A DNA stretch of 64,000 bases from Bretschneidera sinensis (lineage: Eukaryota; Streptophyta; Magnoliopsida; Brassicales; Akaniaceae). A program made the translations under genes and the position numbers. Position 1 is the first letter of the stretch. Each line of letters begins with the position of its first letter. The stretch lies in contig CM043702.1 in NCBI GenBank assembly GCA_023935145.1, positions 76,068,820 through 76,132,819 of the forward strand, written 5' to 3'. Shown one piece after another: positions 32,875 through 44,896 of the stretch. The notes beneath the pieces were generated by a model. It made no database searches. It had not been told where the DNA came from and was given only the letters and a program-made list of their open reading frames with translations.

Positions 32875-35800
32875 TTAACCCACTCCAATCCTAAGTAATT
32901 CAAGGCAATGATTGAACTTACTTAGAGGTAAGACTTTAGTACCCAAGTCAGCAGGATTTTCTTCCGTGGCAACCTTGTCCATATGGATGCATCCTTTCGT
33001 AACATTTTCCCGAATGAAATGATACCGAACATCCATGTGCTTTGTCCTCTCATGGAACACTGGATTTTTACACAAGCGCAAGGCACTTTGACTATCCGAA
33101 AATACCACAACCTGCTCATCCAGTACCTTCAACTCTTCAAGCAACCCTTTGCACCACATAGCTTCCTTAATGGCCTCTGTAGCAGCTATGTACTCAGCCT
33201 CGGTTGTTGAGAGTGCTACCACTGGCTGCAACTGAGCCTTCCAACTTACACAACATCCATTTAAGTTGAAGAAGTAGGAGGTAATCGATCTCCTTTTATC
33301 CCGGTCTGCTCCATAGTCTGAATCTGCAAACCCTTCAAGGCAGATTGCATTACCCCTCTTCTCATACACCAGCCCTACTTCTGGGCTTCCCTTCAAATAC
33401 CTTAGCAACCACTTCATCCCAATCCAATGCTCCTTTCCGGGATTACTCATAAACCTGCTGAGAACACTCATTGCATGAGCAATGTCCGGTCTAGTGCTCA
33501 CCATGGTGTACATAACAGAACCAACAACACTAGAGTAAGGGACTTTCTCCATTTCCTTCTTCTCCGCCTCCGATCTTGGACATTGATCGCTAGAGAATTT
33601 GAAATGACCAGCAAGTGGAACCTTCACTGGTTTGCTATCTTCCATAGAGAATTTAGATATCATCTTCTCTATGTAGGAAGTTTGAGAGATCTTCAATCTG
33701 TTTCTCTCCCTTTCCCGGATGATAAACATCCCAAGGATCTTCTTTGCATGGCCAAGATCCTTCATCTCAAACTCTTCACTGAGTTGAGCCTTTAATTTCT
33801 TTATCCTCTCCATGCTGCTCCCAACCAGCAACATGTCATCAACATAGATGAGGATGATCACCATCTCCTCAATCTTCTGCCCCTTATAGTACAAGCAAGA
33901 ATCATAGTAGCTCCTCATGAAACCCAAGCTGATTACAAAGGAATCAAACCTCTTGTTCCACTGCCGAGGTGATTGCTTCAGGCCATAGAGAGACTTCTTC
34001 AATTTGCACACTAGCTCTCCCTGCCTTCCTTCCTCATAGCCTTCGGGTTGCCTCATGAAAATGGTCTCATCGAGCTCTCCATGCAAGAATGCAGTCTTCA
34101 CATCCATTTGCTCGATTTCCCAATTAAATTGGACCACTAATGCTAACATCATCCGTATTGTCTTGTACTTCACAACCAGTGAGAAGATTTCGGTGAAATC
34201 TATGCCTTCTTTTTGTGTGAACCCCTTTGCCACCAGCCTGACCTTATATCGGACTTCATCCCTTGGAGTATTCCCTTCTTTGATCTTGTAGAGCCACCTA
34301 CAATCCACCACTCTCTGTTTTTCTGGTTTTGGCACCAGCTCCCAAGAGTTGTTCTTCATCAAAGAATCCATTTCTTCCTCCATAGCCAGCTGCCACTTTG
34401 ACGAATCCTTACACTCCATGGCATCCGTGTAAGTTTCTGGTTTAGTCATCCCTCTTTCTATCCAAGGAGCTGCTGCATCTACAGTATTTGCAAACCCATA
34501 TCTCAAGGGTGGTCTAACCACTCTTCTTTCCCGGTCTCTTATGAGCTGGTAGTTATTTACTGCATCAACTACTTCTTGTTCAACCTCTTCTTGAGTTTCT
34601 TGAGCTTCTTGGCCTTCTTCCAAGGGCTCTACCTGGTCCGAACCCTCTTGCCTCCTCTGCTCTACCTGAACCGAGTGCTCTTTGATGTGATGCTCAAAAA
34701 TTTCTGAATTGGTTTGCTCACTAGCCCCTGCAGGGTTAGTTTTCTCCAAGTAGGGAAATAACAATTCATTAAAATTAACATCCCTACTTATTATGAGTTT
34801 TAATCCTTCTTTTTCTAAGGACCACAACCTATATCCCTTAGCTCCTTCCCCATATCCTAGAAACACACATTTTCTAGATCTTGGGCTAAGTCCATCATCC
34901 TTTTGTTGTGCATACGCAGCACACCCAAAAGTCCTAAGGTTGTCCAACTCAGGGGGTTTTCCACTCCACATCTCCATGGGAGTCTTTTGGAACACAATCC
35001 TAGAGGGTGATCTATTAATCAAATATGCAGCTGTAGCTACAGCTTCTCCCCAAAAATATTTTGGTAACCCGGATCCATGTAACATGCACCTAACCTTTTC
35101 CATAAGGGTCTTATTCATCAACTCAGCAACTCCATTTTGCTGAGGAGTTTCCATAACCGTCCTATGTCTTAGAATGCCATTTAACCTACAGAATTGATCA
35201 AGTTCTTGGTTAAAAATTTCTAGGCCATTATCGGTTCTTAAAGCTTTAACTACCCTACCAGTTTGGGTTTCCAATAATTTCTTCCACACAACAAATTTAT
35301 TCAAGGCATCCGATTTATTCCTAAGCAAATAAATCCACACTCTTCTTGAATAATCATCAATTAAAGACAGAAAGTAAAAGTTACTTCCCTGTGTTGGTGT
35401 TCTTGCTGGTCCCCAAAGGTCCGAATGAATGTAATCACGAATCCCCTTAGACTTGTGCACTCCGGTGTTAACGTTGACCTGGTGTTGCTTCCCAAGAATG
35501 CAACTCTCACAGAAATCCAGTTTTTCTACTTTGTCACCACCAAGTAGACCTTCCTTGCTAAGCACTTGCAGGCCTTTTTCGCTCATGTGTCCCAAGCGAG
35601 TGTGCCAAAGGGCTGCCTTGTCCAGCTCAGCCATCAAGCTTACTACTTGATCATTGGTTTCTGTTTCTCCGATCATCTCATTGAGTCCATCGTTTCTTGC
35701 TGCCTTGATCACTACCAAAGATCCCTTGGCCACCTTGATCTTTCCTCCCTCTATCTTGCATGTATAGCCCATGGAATCCAGCTGCCCCAATGAGATCAAG

Positions 35801-36876
35801 TTCCTCTTCAAATCTGGAACATACCTCACATTTTCCAGCAGCCTTGTGACTCCATCAAACATCCTCAATTGGATGTCTCCAATCCCTCTCACTTGGCAAG
35901 AATTATCATTCCCCAAGAAGACCCTTCCATCATTCATCTTCTTGAAATTCTTGAACCATTCTTTGTGAGGGCACATATGATAGGTGCACCCGGAGTCAAG
36001 AATCCACTTTCTGCTGCCTTGCCTCCTGCTCACATTTGAGCATGCAACAAGAACATCATCTTGCTGTTCTCCTTTGGCAACCAAAGCTTCTCCATTGTTG
36101 GTATGACTTCTCCTCTCATCCCATATCCTCTTCTTGCAATCTTTCTTGAAATAGCCCTCCTTGTTGCAGTAGAAGCATCTCTTTCCTCCTCCATATCTTA
36201 TCTTGGAGTGAGATCTCCCATGGCTTTGCCCTCTACCTCTTGATTTCTCCCGGTAGCTGCCATAAGTGCTACTGCCATTCCGAGCTGCTGGCCTTCCTCT
36301 TACGAACAGCCCTTCACCACTTGATGCCTCCTTCATCTTGGCTTTGAAATCATGTGCCCTTATGGCATTGATCACAATCTCCTTTGTCAAAGAATCCCTT
36401 CCATACTCAATTGCATTAATCAAATTATCAAAGCAATCTGGAAGTGAATTTAAAAAAATGACAGCCAATTGTTCATCCGGAAAAGTAATGCTACAGCTAT
36501 TCAAATCTTGAACTAACTTGTTAAAGACATCAAGATTATCTTGCAACTCCTTACTAGGGTCCATTTTAAAAGCAAAGATTCTTTTAAGAAGATAAATTTT
36601 CTTAGGAAGAGTTTTGGTAAGAAACAACTTATCTAGTTTCTTCCATATGACAGCCGGATCCTCCGAGTCTCCGCACTCCCTTGTGATACTATCCGACATG
36701 TGCAAGAAAATGGTGCTGTAGGCCATCTTCTTCATCTCGGTCCACTGGTCCTCCGTGACACTTGCTGGAAAAGCATCATCTTCTCCAATAGCCAAGTCCA
36801 CTTTCTGCTGCATTAGAACCGCCTTGATCTTCCGCTTCCATAGGGTAAAGTCCCCCTTTCCATCAAACTTCTCCAC
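32875..36876 (-). CDS. D gag-pol polyprotein, Ty1/copia Tork-like, 1333 open codons
   Basis: One uninterrupted frame encodes Gag (1-230), knuckle [14 protein letters not shown] (234-247), protease DSGC (294-297), pre-integrase HHCC (H425, H430, C456, C459), integrase D486, D549 and E585, RT with [11 protein letters not shown] (about 923) and YVDD (1011-1014), and RNase H with D1185/D1187, E1226/E1228, D1261 and D1282. Length and order fit a full copia polyprotein. Two oddities: the knuckle His is Tyr (A keeps His), and the open frame begins at a GTG after an in-frame TAG upstream. The ATG used by A (7415) is missing here, and the first in-frame ATG is codon 22 (36813). Translation may start there, losing part of the Gag N-terminus. 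Expression was not assessed. Confidence 0.92.
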   Translation of the reverse strand: MEKFDGKGDFTLWKRKIKAVLMQQKVDLAIGEDDAFPASVTEDQWTEMKKMAYSTIFLHMSDSITRECGDSEDPAVIWKKLDKLFLTKTLPKKIYLLKRIFAFKMDPSKELQDNLDVFNKLVQDLNSCSITFPDEQLAVIFLNSLPDCFDNLINAIEYGRDSLTKEIVINAIRAHDFKAKMKEASSGEGLFVRGRPAARNGSSTYGSYREKSRGRGQSHGRSHSKIRYGGGKRCFYCNKEGYFKKDCKKRIWDERRSHTNNGEALVAKGEQQDDVLVACSNVSRRQGSRKWILDSGCTYHMCPHKEWFKNFKKMNDGRVFLGNDNSCQVRGIGDIQLRMFDGVTRLLENVRYVPDLKRNLISLGQLDSMGYTCKIEGGKIKVAKGSLVVIKAARNDGLNEMIGETETNDQVVSLMAELDKAALWHTRLGHMSEKGLQVLSKEGLLGGDKVEKLDFCESCILGKQHQVNVNTGVHKSKGIRDYIHSDLWGPARTPTQGSNFYFLSLIDDYSRRVWIYLLRNKSDALNKFVVWKKLLETQTGRVVKALRTDNGLEIFNQELDQFCRLNGILRHRTVMETPQQNGVAELMNKTLMEKVRCMLHGSGLPKYFWGEAVATAAYLINRSPSRIVFQKTPMEMWSGKPPELDNLRTFGCAAYAQQKDDGLSPRSRKCVFLGYGEGAKGYRLWSLEKEGLKLIISRDVNFNELLFPYLEKTNPAGASEQTNSEIFEHHIKEHSVQVEQRRQEGSDQVEPLEEGQEAQETQEEVEQEVVDAVNNYQLIRDRERRVVRPPLRYGFANTVDAAAPWIERGMTKPETYTDAMECKDSSKWQLAMEEEMDSLMKNNSWELVPKPEKQRVVDCRWLYKIKEGNTPRDEVRYKVRLVAKGFTQKEGIDFTEIFSLVVKYKTIRMMLALVVQFNWEIEQMDVKTAFLHGELDETIFMRQPEGYEEGRQGELVCKLKKSLYGLKQSPRQWNKRFDSFVISLGFMRSYYDSCLYYKGQKIEEMVIILIYVDDMLLVGSSMERIKKLKAQLSEEFEMKDLGHAKKILGMFIIRERERNRLKISQTSYIEKMISKFSMEDSKPVKVPLAGHFKFSSDQCPRSEAEKKEMEKVPYSSVVGSVMYTMVSTRPDIAHAMSVLSRFMSNPGKEHWIGMKWLLRYLKGSPEVGLVYEKRGNAICLEGFADSDYGADRDKRRSITSYFFNLNGCCVSWKAQLQPVVALSTTEAEYIAATEAIKEAMWCKGLLEELKVLDEQVVVFSDSQSALRLCKNPVFHERTKHMDVRYHFIRENVTKGCIHMDKVATEENPADLGTKVLPLSKFNHCLELLRIGVG

Positions 36877-37134
36877 ACAGAAATTTGAAGCCGTCTTTTG
36901 CAGACAAGATCCCAGATTTGTGCACTAACCACAACTACTTTCTTTAACCTCAAGAACACAGATCAAAGATGGATCTTTAACACCGTTCTTGAGTCAACCT
37001 TCAAGAACACGACCGGATCTTGATCTTTAACCGTTCTTGATTCACCCAAGAAGTTTGATCTTTGATTCTTGGAGTCTTGGCTCCGTACCTTCTACTTCTT
37101 GTTCCGATAACCAGCTGCTGTGCTCTGATACCAC
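36877..37134 (-). other. D leader with primer-binding site and hairpin
   Basis: The PBS is at 37122-37133. A hairpin with arms gttcttga and tcaagaac and an 8-nt loop lies at 36985-37008, homologous to the repeated hairpin in the A leader. The expected gag start near 36920 is mutated and frameshifted. Confidence 0.8.
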
Positions 37135-37970
37135 TGTTGGAAATCACCTTGACAAGATGCCCAGGTGGTGATCTTACAAACACCCAAGTCTTGAATGACT
37201 TGTAGAAAGAATTTCAGCAATCGAACTCAAGAACAGAAAATCAAAGAAAGAAAGAAGACAAGTAATTTGTTGTCGAGGTTCGGCAATGTGCCTACGTCCC
37301 CGTGAGTTCCTCCGAACTCTCTGCACTATCTCAATGGTTCTTACAAAGTTACAGCAATCCCCTTCAAGAATCCAAGTTCTTGAAGAAACAAGAAGAGAAG
37401 GAAGAAGATGAGAACTCAACAATGTTCTCTAATCTAATCTAGACTCTCTCTATCTAATTACAACCAGCCTCACTACAAGAGTCCCTCTTGTGTTTATGTC
37501 TCTCTACATAATTCTCTCTTAGTGTTTACAATGATCTCACAATGTCACAAAACTCTCTTGTATGTGTGTTTTTGTATCTTGTATTTTTCTTATGAAATGA
37601 GGCCTTGAGAACCCCTTTTATAGCCTCTTAATTCTTGGACATTCTTGTGAGTCATTATCCTCCCTTTGATTATGTTCTTCCTTTAATCTCAGCCCTACAT
37701 CACTCTCCAAGTGATGCTGTGTGTTTTGGTGTGGTGCTGTGTGCTGCGGCGTGACCTGATGCTGCAGCCACCTGATGCTGTGCGCACACCTCCTGCCTGT
37801 GGGCAGAAACTTCCACAGCAGTGTGCCTGACCTTCCTATGCTCAAAATTGAAGCACACATATGTGTGCAACCTTATAACTTGCTGAACTCTGATATCCAA
37901 CAATTGGTTTGGACATTAACCAACCTTAGACCATGTTTGGACATGTTTGAAACTTAGGCAAATAACAACA
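37135..37970 (-). repeat. D 5' LTR
   Basis: 836 bp with intact TGTTG...CCAACA termini (minus strand). TATA at 37613-37626, hairpin at 37362-37385. Confidence 0.93.
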
Positions 37971-38494
37971 AAACTTAACATCCTTAGTCAACAACACACA
38001 AAGAGGTCTGGAAATCTTTGAGAAGTCTTTTATGAATCTTCTGTAGAACCCTACATTCCCTAAAAAACTTCTCACACCTTTAACTGATATAGGAGGAGGT
38101 AATTTGGAGATAATATCGATTTTTTCCTCGTGCACCTCAATGCCTCTGCTGGAAATAACATGACCCAAAAAAATACTTTATTGTACCATGAAATGATACT
38201 TTTCCTAATTCAACACTAAGTTACAGTTTTCACATCTCTTAAGGAAAACCTGTAAATAGTTAAGGCACTCATTAAAGTTAGAACCCAAAACACTGAAATC
38301 ATCCATAAATACCTCGATGAATCTTTCCACTATCTTTGAGAATGTGCTCATCATGCACCTTTAAAATGTAGCAAGTGCATTACATAACCCGAATAGCAAC
38401 CTCTTGTATGAAAATGTACCAAAGGGGCATGTGAAAGTGGTATTCTCTTGGTCCTCTGGTGCTATAGCAATCTAATTATAGCCACTATACCCAT
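37971..38494 (-). pseudogene. F RT C-terminus and connection (right of D)
   Basis: MGHVISSRGIEVHEEKIDII, PPPISVKGVRSFLGNVGFYR and DFSKISRPLCVLL are the gypsy RT/RNase H connection. Upstream (38170-38494) RT continues with FMDDFSVLGSNF (about 38300), the catalytic FxDD, broken by stops. Close kin of G 58616-59104. Confidence 0.82.
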
Positions 38495-39031
38495 CTAGAA
38501 ACAATAATGGCTATGACCTACAAACCTCTCTAACATTTGATCGATAAACAGCAGACGGAAGTGATCTTTCCTAGTTTCCTTATTGAGCTTTTTGTAATCG
38601 ATGTAGACTCTCCAACCTATGGTCATCCTGGTAGGAACAAGCTCATTTTCCTCATTCTTCATCATTGTGATTCCACTCTTCTTAGGCACCACTTGAGCTG
38701 GACTCACCCACTTACTATCTGAGATGGGGTAGATGATGCCAACATCCAACAACTTAGGAACCTCTGCTCTGACTACATCCTTCATATGTGGATTAAGTCT
38801 TCTTGGTGCATCTCTGGTCGGCTTTGCATTATCTTCAAGGAGGATCCTATGCATGCACTTGGCTGGACTTATGCCCTTGATGTCAGTAGTGGTCAACCCT
38901 AATGCAGTCTTGTGCTCTCTAAGAACTCTTAATAGTTTCTCCTCTTCCCCCAAACTTAAGTTTGCAGCAACTATCACTGGTAGTGTCTGGTTCTCTCCCA
39001 AGTAAGCATATGTCAGGTGTTCAGGCAACTA
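38495..39031 (-). pseudogene. F RT N-terminal half
   Basis: LPEHLTYAYLGENQTLPVIV, ISPAKCMHRI, LNPHMKDVVRAEV, GIIYPISDSKWVSPAQVVPK and GWRVYIDYKKLN, ending at a TAG where G reads CFLDG, so a Leu codon became TAG. The same frame as the protease region; only a TAG at 39029-39031, where G has CAG (Gln), separates them. Family: Athila/Tat-like Ty3/gypsy. Confidence 0.85.
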
Positions 39032-39784
39032 CTTCAATTCCAAATCTGGTGCCTTAACAGTAGAAGGGATAAGAGTAGTATTAGTAGGCACAAGAGTTTC
39101 AAAGGGAGGTGTGTACTTACTTAGATAAGGCTTAACAACCTCAAGTGAGTGTACGGCCTCAATGATGTCAACATCAACACTTTCATAATCCTGCTCAATG
39201 TTGGACATTGCAAGCCTGTGAGTTATAATAGCCTCCAATAGATCAATGCTATGTACTTGAAAGACTTGCTCAACAACACTTTGAACCACACAAATATTGA
39301 AACAATCATGATTATCATGTGGTAATTCCAATGCATCAAACACCCTAAACTCTATCTTTTCACCATTTACTTTCATGCTTATAGTACCCTTTTTAACACA
39401 TATTTTTGTATCAGCAATACTCATAAAGGGTCTACCTAAAATAATGGGTAGAGATGATAGCATAGGCGATTCTTCCATATCCAAAACAACAAAACCAGCA
39501 AGCAAAATAAATTGATTTACCTGAACTAGAACATCCTCTACAATACCTTTAGGTCTCTTGATGCTGCTGTCTACTAATTGCAATGTAATTAAGGTTGGTT
39601 GAAGTTCCCCCAAATTCAATTTCTTGTAAACTGTATAGGGCAAAAAATTGATACTTGCCCCTAAATCAAGCAAAGCACGTTTAAAGAGTTGGTCACCAAT
39701 CCTGCAAGGAATAGTAAGACTACCTTGATCTTTTAGTTTAGGTGGTAACTTTCTTAACAAGATCACGTTTACCTCTTCTGTCAA
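39032..39784 (-). pseudogene. F aspartic protease and PR-RT linker
   Basis: About 250 open codons: IPCRIGDQLFKRALLDLGAS with the catalytic D-L-G-A-S, INFLPYTVYKKLNLGEL, PIILGRPFMSIADTKICVK, then a linker with VVEQVFQVHSIDLLEAIITH and a Thr/Pro-rich end. Open across its length, though neighbours are broken. Confidence 0.82.
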
Positions 39785-40940
39785 TGCAACTCTCTCATAT
39801 TCCTGAGACTTCCTTTTGTTAGTACAATAATTCTTTAAGAACTTGGCATAAGATGGGATTTGTTTAATTGCATCAAGTAAAGGAATATTGATTTCTACTT
39901 TTCTTAAAGTTTCGAAAATATCAAGACATTGTTGTTCTTTTTTTTTTTCTTAACTAACCTTTGAAGGAAGGGTGGCAATATCACCTTCTCTTTCTCACTT
40001 ACCTTTGTGGAGGTCATAGCTCCTGTTGGAGGTGCTTCCACTTTCTTATTTGTTCCCACATTGTTGTCAATGACTTTACCACTCCTAAGGACTGTCACAG
40101 TCTTGAGCTCCTCTTGACTTCTTGGGTTTGGTATGGTCTATGATAGGAATTCTCATCTCTTTCTCTCACTCAGTTCCTTAGCCAAAAACCCTACTTGTGC
40201 CTCTAATCTCTGAATGGTCTGACTAGTCTGAGTATTAGTCTGTTGTTGTGCAGTCAAGAACTGGAGTATGGCACCTTCAATATCATTCTTTTTCTGCTCA
40301 AGATTATGTTGCACCACTTGTGGTGGAGTCTGATAATTACTTCTCTGTTGAAAATTCCTCTGCTGCCAACTCCTCCCAATTGTTAATGGAACCTGTAGAC
40401 AAAGAGTTCAACCACAACTTAGCATTATCTTTTAAATAAAAAGGAAAGAGGATTAACCTTAATCCTTTTGGGGTTAAGCCCTGGATATTGTGAGTCTTAC
40501 AGAGAAAAAAAAAAACTCTAATGTGCAAATATGGATCCTCAGAAGGTGTGCCTCTGTAATGTGGTACCATACTAAGTAAATGAAGAGATAAATTGAAGTT
40601 TCTCTGCACAGTTGGTTGGTAGGTGATGCATGGTGGTTGATTAAGGTTTTGTAGAATAAATGAGCTCTTCATTGGCTTTTGAACTAGTGGATTTTCTGCT
40701 TGTTAGTCCTCCATTACTTCCTCAGATTCTGATTTTTCTTGTTTTTTAGATTCTCCTTTTTGCCTTCGACTTCGTCTAAGGTTTCGTTCAATCTCTAGAT
40801 CGAATACAATGATGGCTAAATTTTGGGACCGACGACCTTGCATAAACGAAATTCAATCCTGTAATGTATCATGTAAACAGTAAATATATATTTTGATTAT
40901 TTTTTTAATATAAAAATTAAACATAGTTTAGCTCAATCAC
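39785..40940 (-). pseudogene. F gag remnant and leader, with internal gag deletion
   Basis: 40672-40337 holds Gag with LHLLSMVPHYRGTPSEDPYL, LRLILFPFYLKDNAKLWLNS and NNWEELAAEEF. It stops where C continues into a Gag core, so the core is deleted. 40098-39904 carries MTVLRSGKVIDN and a Lys-rich tail, the gag-protease junction. 40690-40940 is leader without coding. Confidence 0.7.
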
Positions 40941-40960
40941 CAGCAACCGCGCCAAAAACT
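40940..40960 (-). promoter_or_regulatory. F primer-binding site
   Basis: Minus-strand tggcgcggttgctgg next to the LTR, resembling the tRNA-Asp-type site (tggcgccgttgccgg) common in Athila/Tat elements. Confidence 0.7.
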
Positions 40961-41488
40961 TGTTATACAAATATCAACCTAAATAATAAGCTTCTAAATG
41001 TATGTTTTAACTCGCAAGTGCACAAGATCAAACAAATAGTATAGCTAGCAAATACGATATCATTCCCACAAGGATTAGATTAATTGTGTTTAAGTATAAT
41101 TTTCTGAAGCTTCTATCTAAATGAAACAAAAAATAACAAATTTGAATAAACAGTAAAGATTGCACTAGTGAAAGAAAATCAAAAAACAGTTTTGAAATTA
41201 GAATTCAAATAATGAGAAAATAAGTTAAGGCTTTACTATTCACCACTAATCATCTTTTTTAAAGCAAACGACTTGCACAATGCTACAAACTAGATTTAGA
41301 TGCTTAATGTGTACCAACCTAAGGGATATCTACTCTTTAAGCTACTGATTTTCCTAAGCAGTAAGTTAGGCATGGGTGTCTACTCTAACTCTTTTCATTC
41401 GCAAAGTATTTAGCATGGTATCTACTAAGTTGCACTTCAAGAAAGCATAAAACAATGGAAATAAACAAATACACGAAACCTTGAACAT
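40961..41488 (-). repeat. F 5' LTR, truncated
   Basis: Starts tgttatac and resembles the G LTR (cgcaagtgcacaag near 41010 versus 55640; ccactaatcat near 41240 versus 55800; gagttaggcatgg-like near 41365 versus 55920). Homology to G stops near 41488, where the ~1-kb repeats begin. Confidence 0.7.
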
Positions 41489-44400
41489 GGTAACAAATAA
41501 GTAAGATAGAAAATAAATTGTAATCAACAAAAATAAAGCTAGTGTCACCAATATAATCAAGTTAGGGAGCTTTAAGACATCTAACCTGCTAAGAACATTA
41601 CTAACCCTAACATTAACCAAGGATAAACTCAGAATTTGACTACTAAGTATAAATGCTAACATCTTAGCAATTATGACTAGGTTGTTTCTTGGTGTGCTAA
41701 CTAGCATAGAAGAGTCCTTAGGAAACTTCCCTTTCCATCCAAGAGGAATAATCACAAGACGAGGCAACGAAAGAAACCGAGACAAACAGACTCATATTCA
41801 CCACACATTTAAACAACAGACATGATATACAAAGGAAAAAGGAAAATACACATGGGGATCATCGTTGTTAATCCTGACAATGAACTGACACAATGCACAT
41901 CACAATGCTAAATAACGTTTATCATACTTTAATAATAAATATGCAAACAATATTTGATACAAAGCAAATATAATCTATCAATCATGTAAACACTCATAAT
42001 TTAAAGAACCAGATTGTACCAAAAGTATCTACATTGACTTTTGGACTTTAAAGCATCAGATTTCATGAAACATAAAGGATATATGGAAAACAAGGTTCAG
42101 TTGTCATCATTTAATATAGTATGAAACACTAGATAAGTCTAGTAGTAGTAGTTTGTCAAGATACACTAGGTAAGACACGGTGTTGACAAATCACAATTCT
42201 CATTTTCCTTCCTTTCAAACATTCAGAGATATAAAGGCAAATAACAAGAATTATATTAAAGACTAAAAAATGAAATACCCAATAACTTACATTATCATTG
42301 AATTTTTATTGTAGCTTTCACAGAAGATTATCGCAAATAAACTATGTCATCAAATCACCAAGTCGAATCATATTATAACACATCCAGTGGATTTGCCTAC
42401 AATGGCATACATTGCTTAAAGATACACATAGAGAGTCAACCCCAAAAATATATATATTCATCAAAGGAAAGGCACCACTGACTAAAATACCTTTGACTGA
42501 CTGACTGTAAGATGCATCACACTTACTTATCAGTAATACCACATACCATTTAATGATTTTAGATTTCCATTTTCTAACCGTATCATTGAATCAGTAAATA
42601 AACATCCAAGAACAGATACACATTACAAACAAATAGGGCATAAAATAAATAATTTGTAATCAACACAAATAAAACTAATGCCACAAATATACTAATGGAG
42701 ATTTAAGAGGTCAAACCCACCAAGAACATTAATGACCCAAACCTTAACTATGAATCAATTTAGAATTTGACTACTAACTCTAAATATTAACATCTAAGTA
42801 ATCATGACTAGGTTGTTCCTTGGTGTGCTAACTAGCACAAAAGAGTCCTTAGGAAACTTCCCTTTCCATCCTAGAGGAATAATCATAAGATGAGGCAACG
42901 AAAGCAACAGAAGCAGACAAACTCATCTTCACCTCACATTTAAACAGCAAACGTAATATACAAAAGAGAAAATAAAATATGCATGGGGTCATCATTGTCG
43001 ATCCTGATAGTGAATTGACATAATGCACATCACAACGCTAAAGAATGCTTATCATGATTTGACAATCAATACGCATACAATATTTGATGCAAAGGAAATA
43101 TAATCTATCATACATGTAAGCATTAATATTTTAAAGACCTCAACTATACCATAAGTATCTATCATGACTTCGGGACTTTAGAACATCAGATTCTATTAAA
43201 CATAGAGGATACATGGAAAATAAGTTTCAGTTGTCATCATTTTTTATAGTTTGATACACAAAATAAGTCCAATAGTAGTTTTCAAGACACACAAGGCAAA
43301 ACATGGAGTTGACAAATCACAATTCTCATTTTCCTTCCTTTTAAACATTCAGAGATATCAAGGTAAATAAGAAGAGATACATATAGAGAGTCAACCCCAA
43401 AAATATATATATTCACCAACAAAAAGGCACCACCGACTAATGAAGTACCTAAGATTGACTGACTCTAAGATGCACCACGCTTAAGTATCAATCATACCAC
43501 ATGTCATTTAATGATTTTAGATTTCCGTTTTCTAACTGTATCAATGAATCAGTAGATAAACATCCAAGAATAGACAAGCATAACAAATAAGTATGATAGA
43601 AAATAAATAAATTGTAATAAAAAAATAAACTAGTATCACCAATATAATCAAGCTAGGGAGCTTTAAGAATTCGACCTGCCAAGAACATTAATGACCCTAA
43701 ATTAACCAGGGATAAACTCAGAATTTGACTACTAATTCTAAATGTTAACATCTATGCAATCATGACTAGGTTGTTCCTTGGTGTGCTAACTAGTATAGAA
43801 GAGCCCTTGGGAAACTTCCCTTTCCATCAAAGAGAAATAATCATAAGATGAAGCAATGAAAGCAACAGAGGCAAGACTTATATTCATCACACATTTCAAA
43901 AACAGACATAATATACAAAGGAAAAAGGAAAATACACATGAGGATCATCATTGTTGATCCCGACAGTGAACTGACACAATGTATATCACAACGCTAAAGA
44001 ATGTTTATCATGCTTTAATAATAAATGCACAAAAGATATTTGATGCAAAGCAAATATAATCTATCAATCTTGTAAGCACTCATATTTTAAGAACCGGACT
44101 GTACCATAAGTATCTATCTTGACTTCTGGACTTTAGAGCATCAGATTCCATGAAACATAGAAGATATATGGCAAACATGGTTCAACTATCATCATTTAGT
44201 ACAGTACGAAACACAAGATAAGTCTAGTAGTAGTAGTTTGTCAAGACATACTAGGTAAGGCATGGTGTTGACAAATCACAATTCTCCTTTTTCCTTCATT
44301 ACAAACTTTTAGACAGATAAAGGTAGATAACAAGAATCTTATTAAAGACTAAAAAATGAAATACCCAAGAACTTACATGATCATTGAATTTTTATTGTAG

Positions 44401-44896
44401 CTTGCGCAAAAGATTATCACCAATATAACACATTTCATTTAATGATTTTAGATTTCAACTTTCTAATTGTATCAATGAATCAAAATATACACATCCAATA
44501 ACATATATGCATTACAAACAAATATGACATAAAATAAATAAAGATATTGTCACCAATATAATCAAGCTAAGGGAGCTTGTCATTAGACCCGTCAAGAACA
44601 TTAATGCCATAACATTAACCATGGATCAACTCAAAATTTGACTACTAACTCCAAATGCTAACATATAAGCAATCATGACTATATTTTTCCTTGTGTGCTA
44701 ACTAGCATAAAAGAGCCCTTGGGAAACTTCACTTTCCACTCTAGAGGAATAATCACAATACGAGGCATCGAAAGCAATATACGTAAACAGACTCATATTC
44801 ACCACACATTTAAACAACAGACATAATATACAATGGAAAAGGGAAAATATGTATGAGGGTCATTATTGTTGATCATGATAGTGAACTGACATAATG
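41489..44896 (+). repeat. Tandem array of about 1-kb units, 3 full and 1 partial
   Basis: The landmark ggtgtgctaactag recurs at 41691, 42822, 43780 and about 44692, spacings of 1131, 958 and about 912. Size varies because unit 2 lacks about 190 bp present in unit 1 and unit 3 lacks a different piece. Another landmark is gaacattaatgaccctaa. No coding capacity. A single reversed unit is the target of E1. Confidence 0.88.

Larger units (their letters stand above)
31950..37970 (-). mobile_element. D: young, nearly intact Tork-like Ty1/copia retrotransposon
   Basis: LTRs at 31950-32785 and 37135-37970, 836 bp each, with about 17 differences counted by eye (about 98% identical). Perfect TSD aaact at 31945-31949 and 37971-37975. 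PBS at 37122-37133 (perfect tggtatcagagc on the minus strand). Polypurine tract at about 32787-32802. The gag-pol ORF is open throughout. It sits inside the RNase H region of F. It is the youngest element in the window by LTR identity. Confidence 0.95.

Noticed and set aside
41489..44896. Tandem LTRs of one retroelement
   Set aside because: Units lack TG...CA ends, primer-binding site and polypurine tract at their borders.
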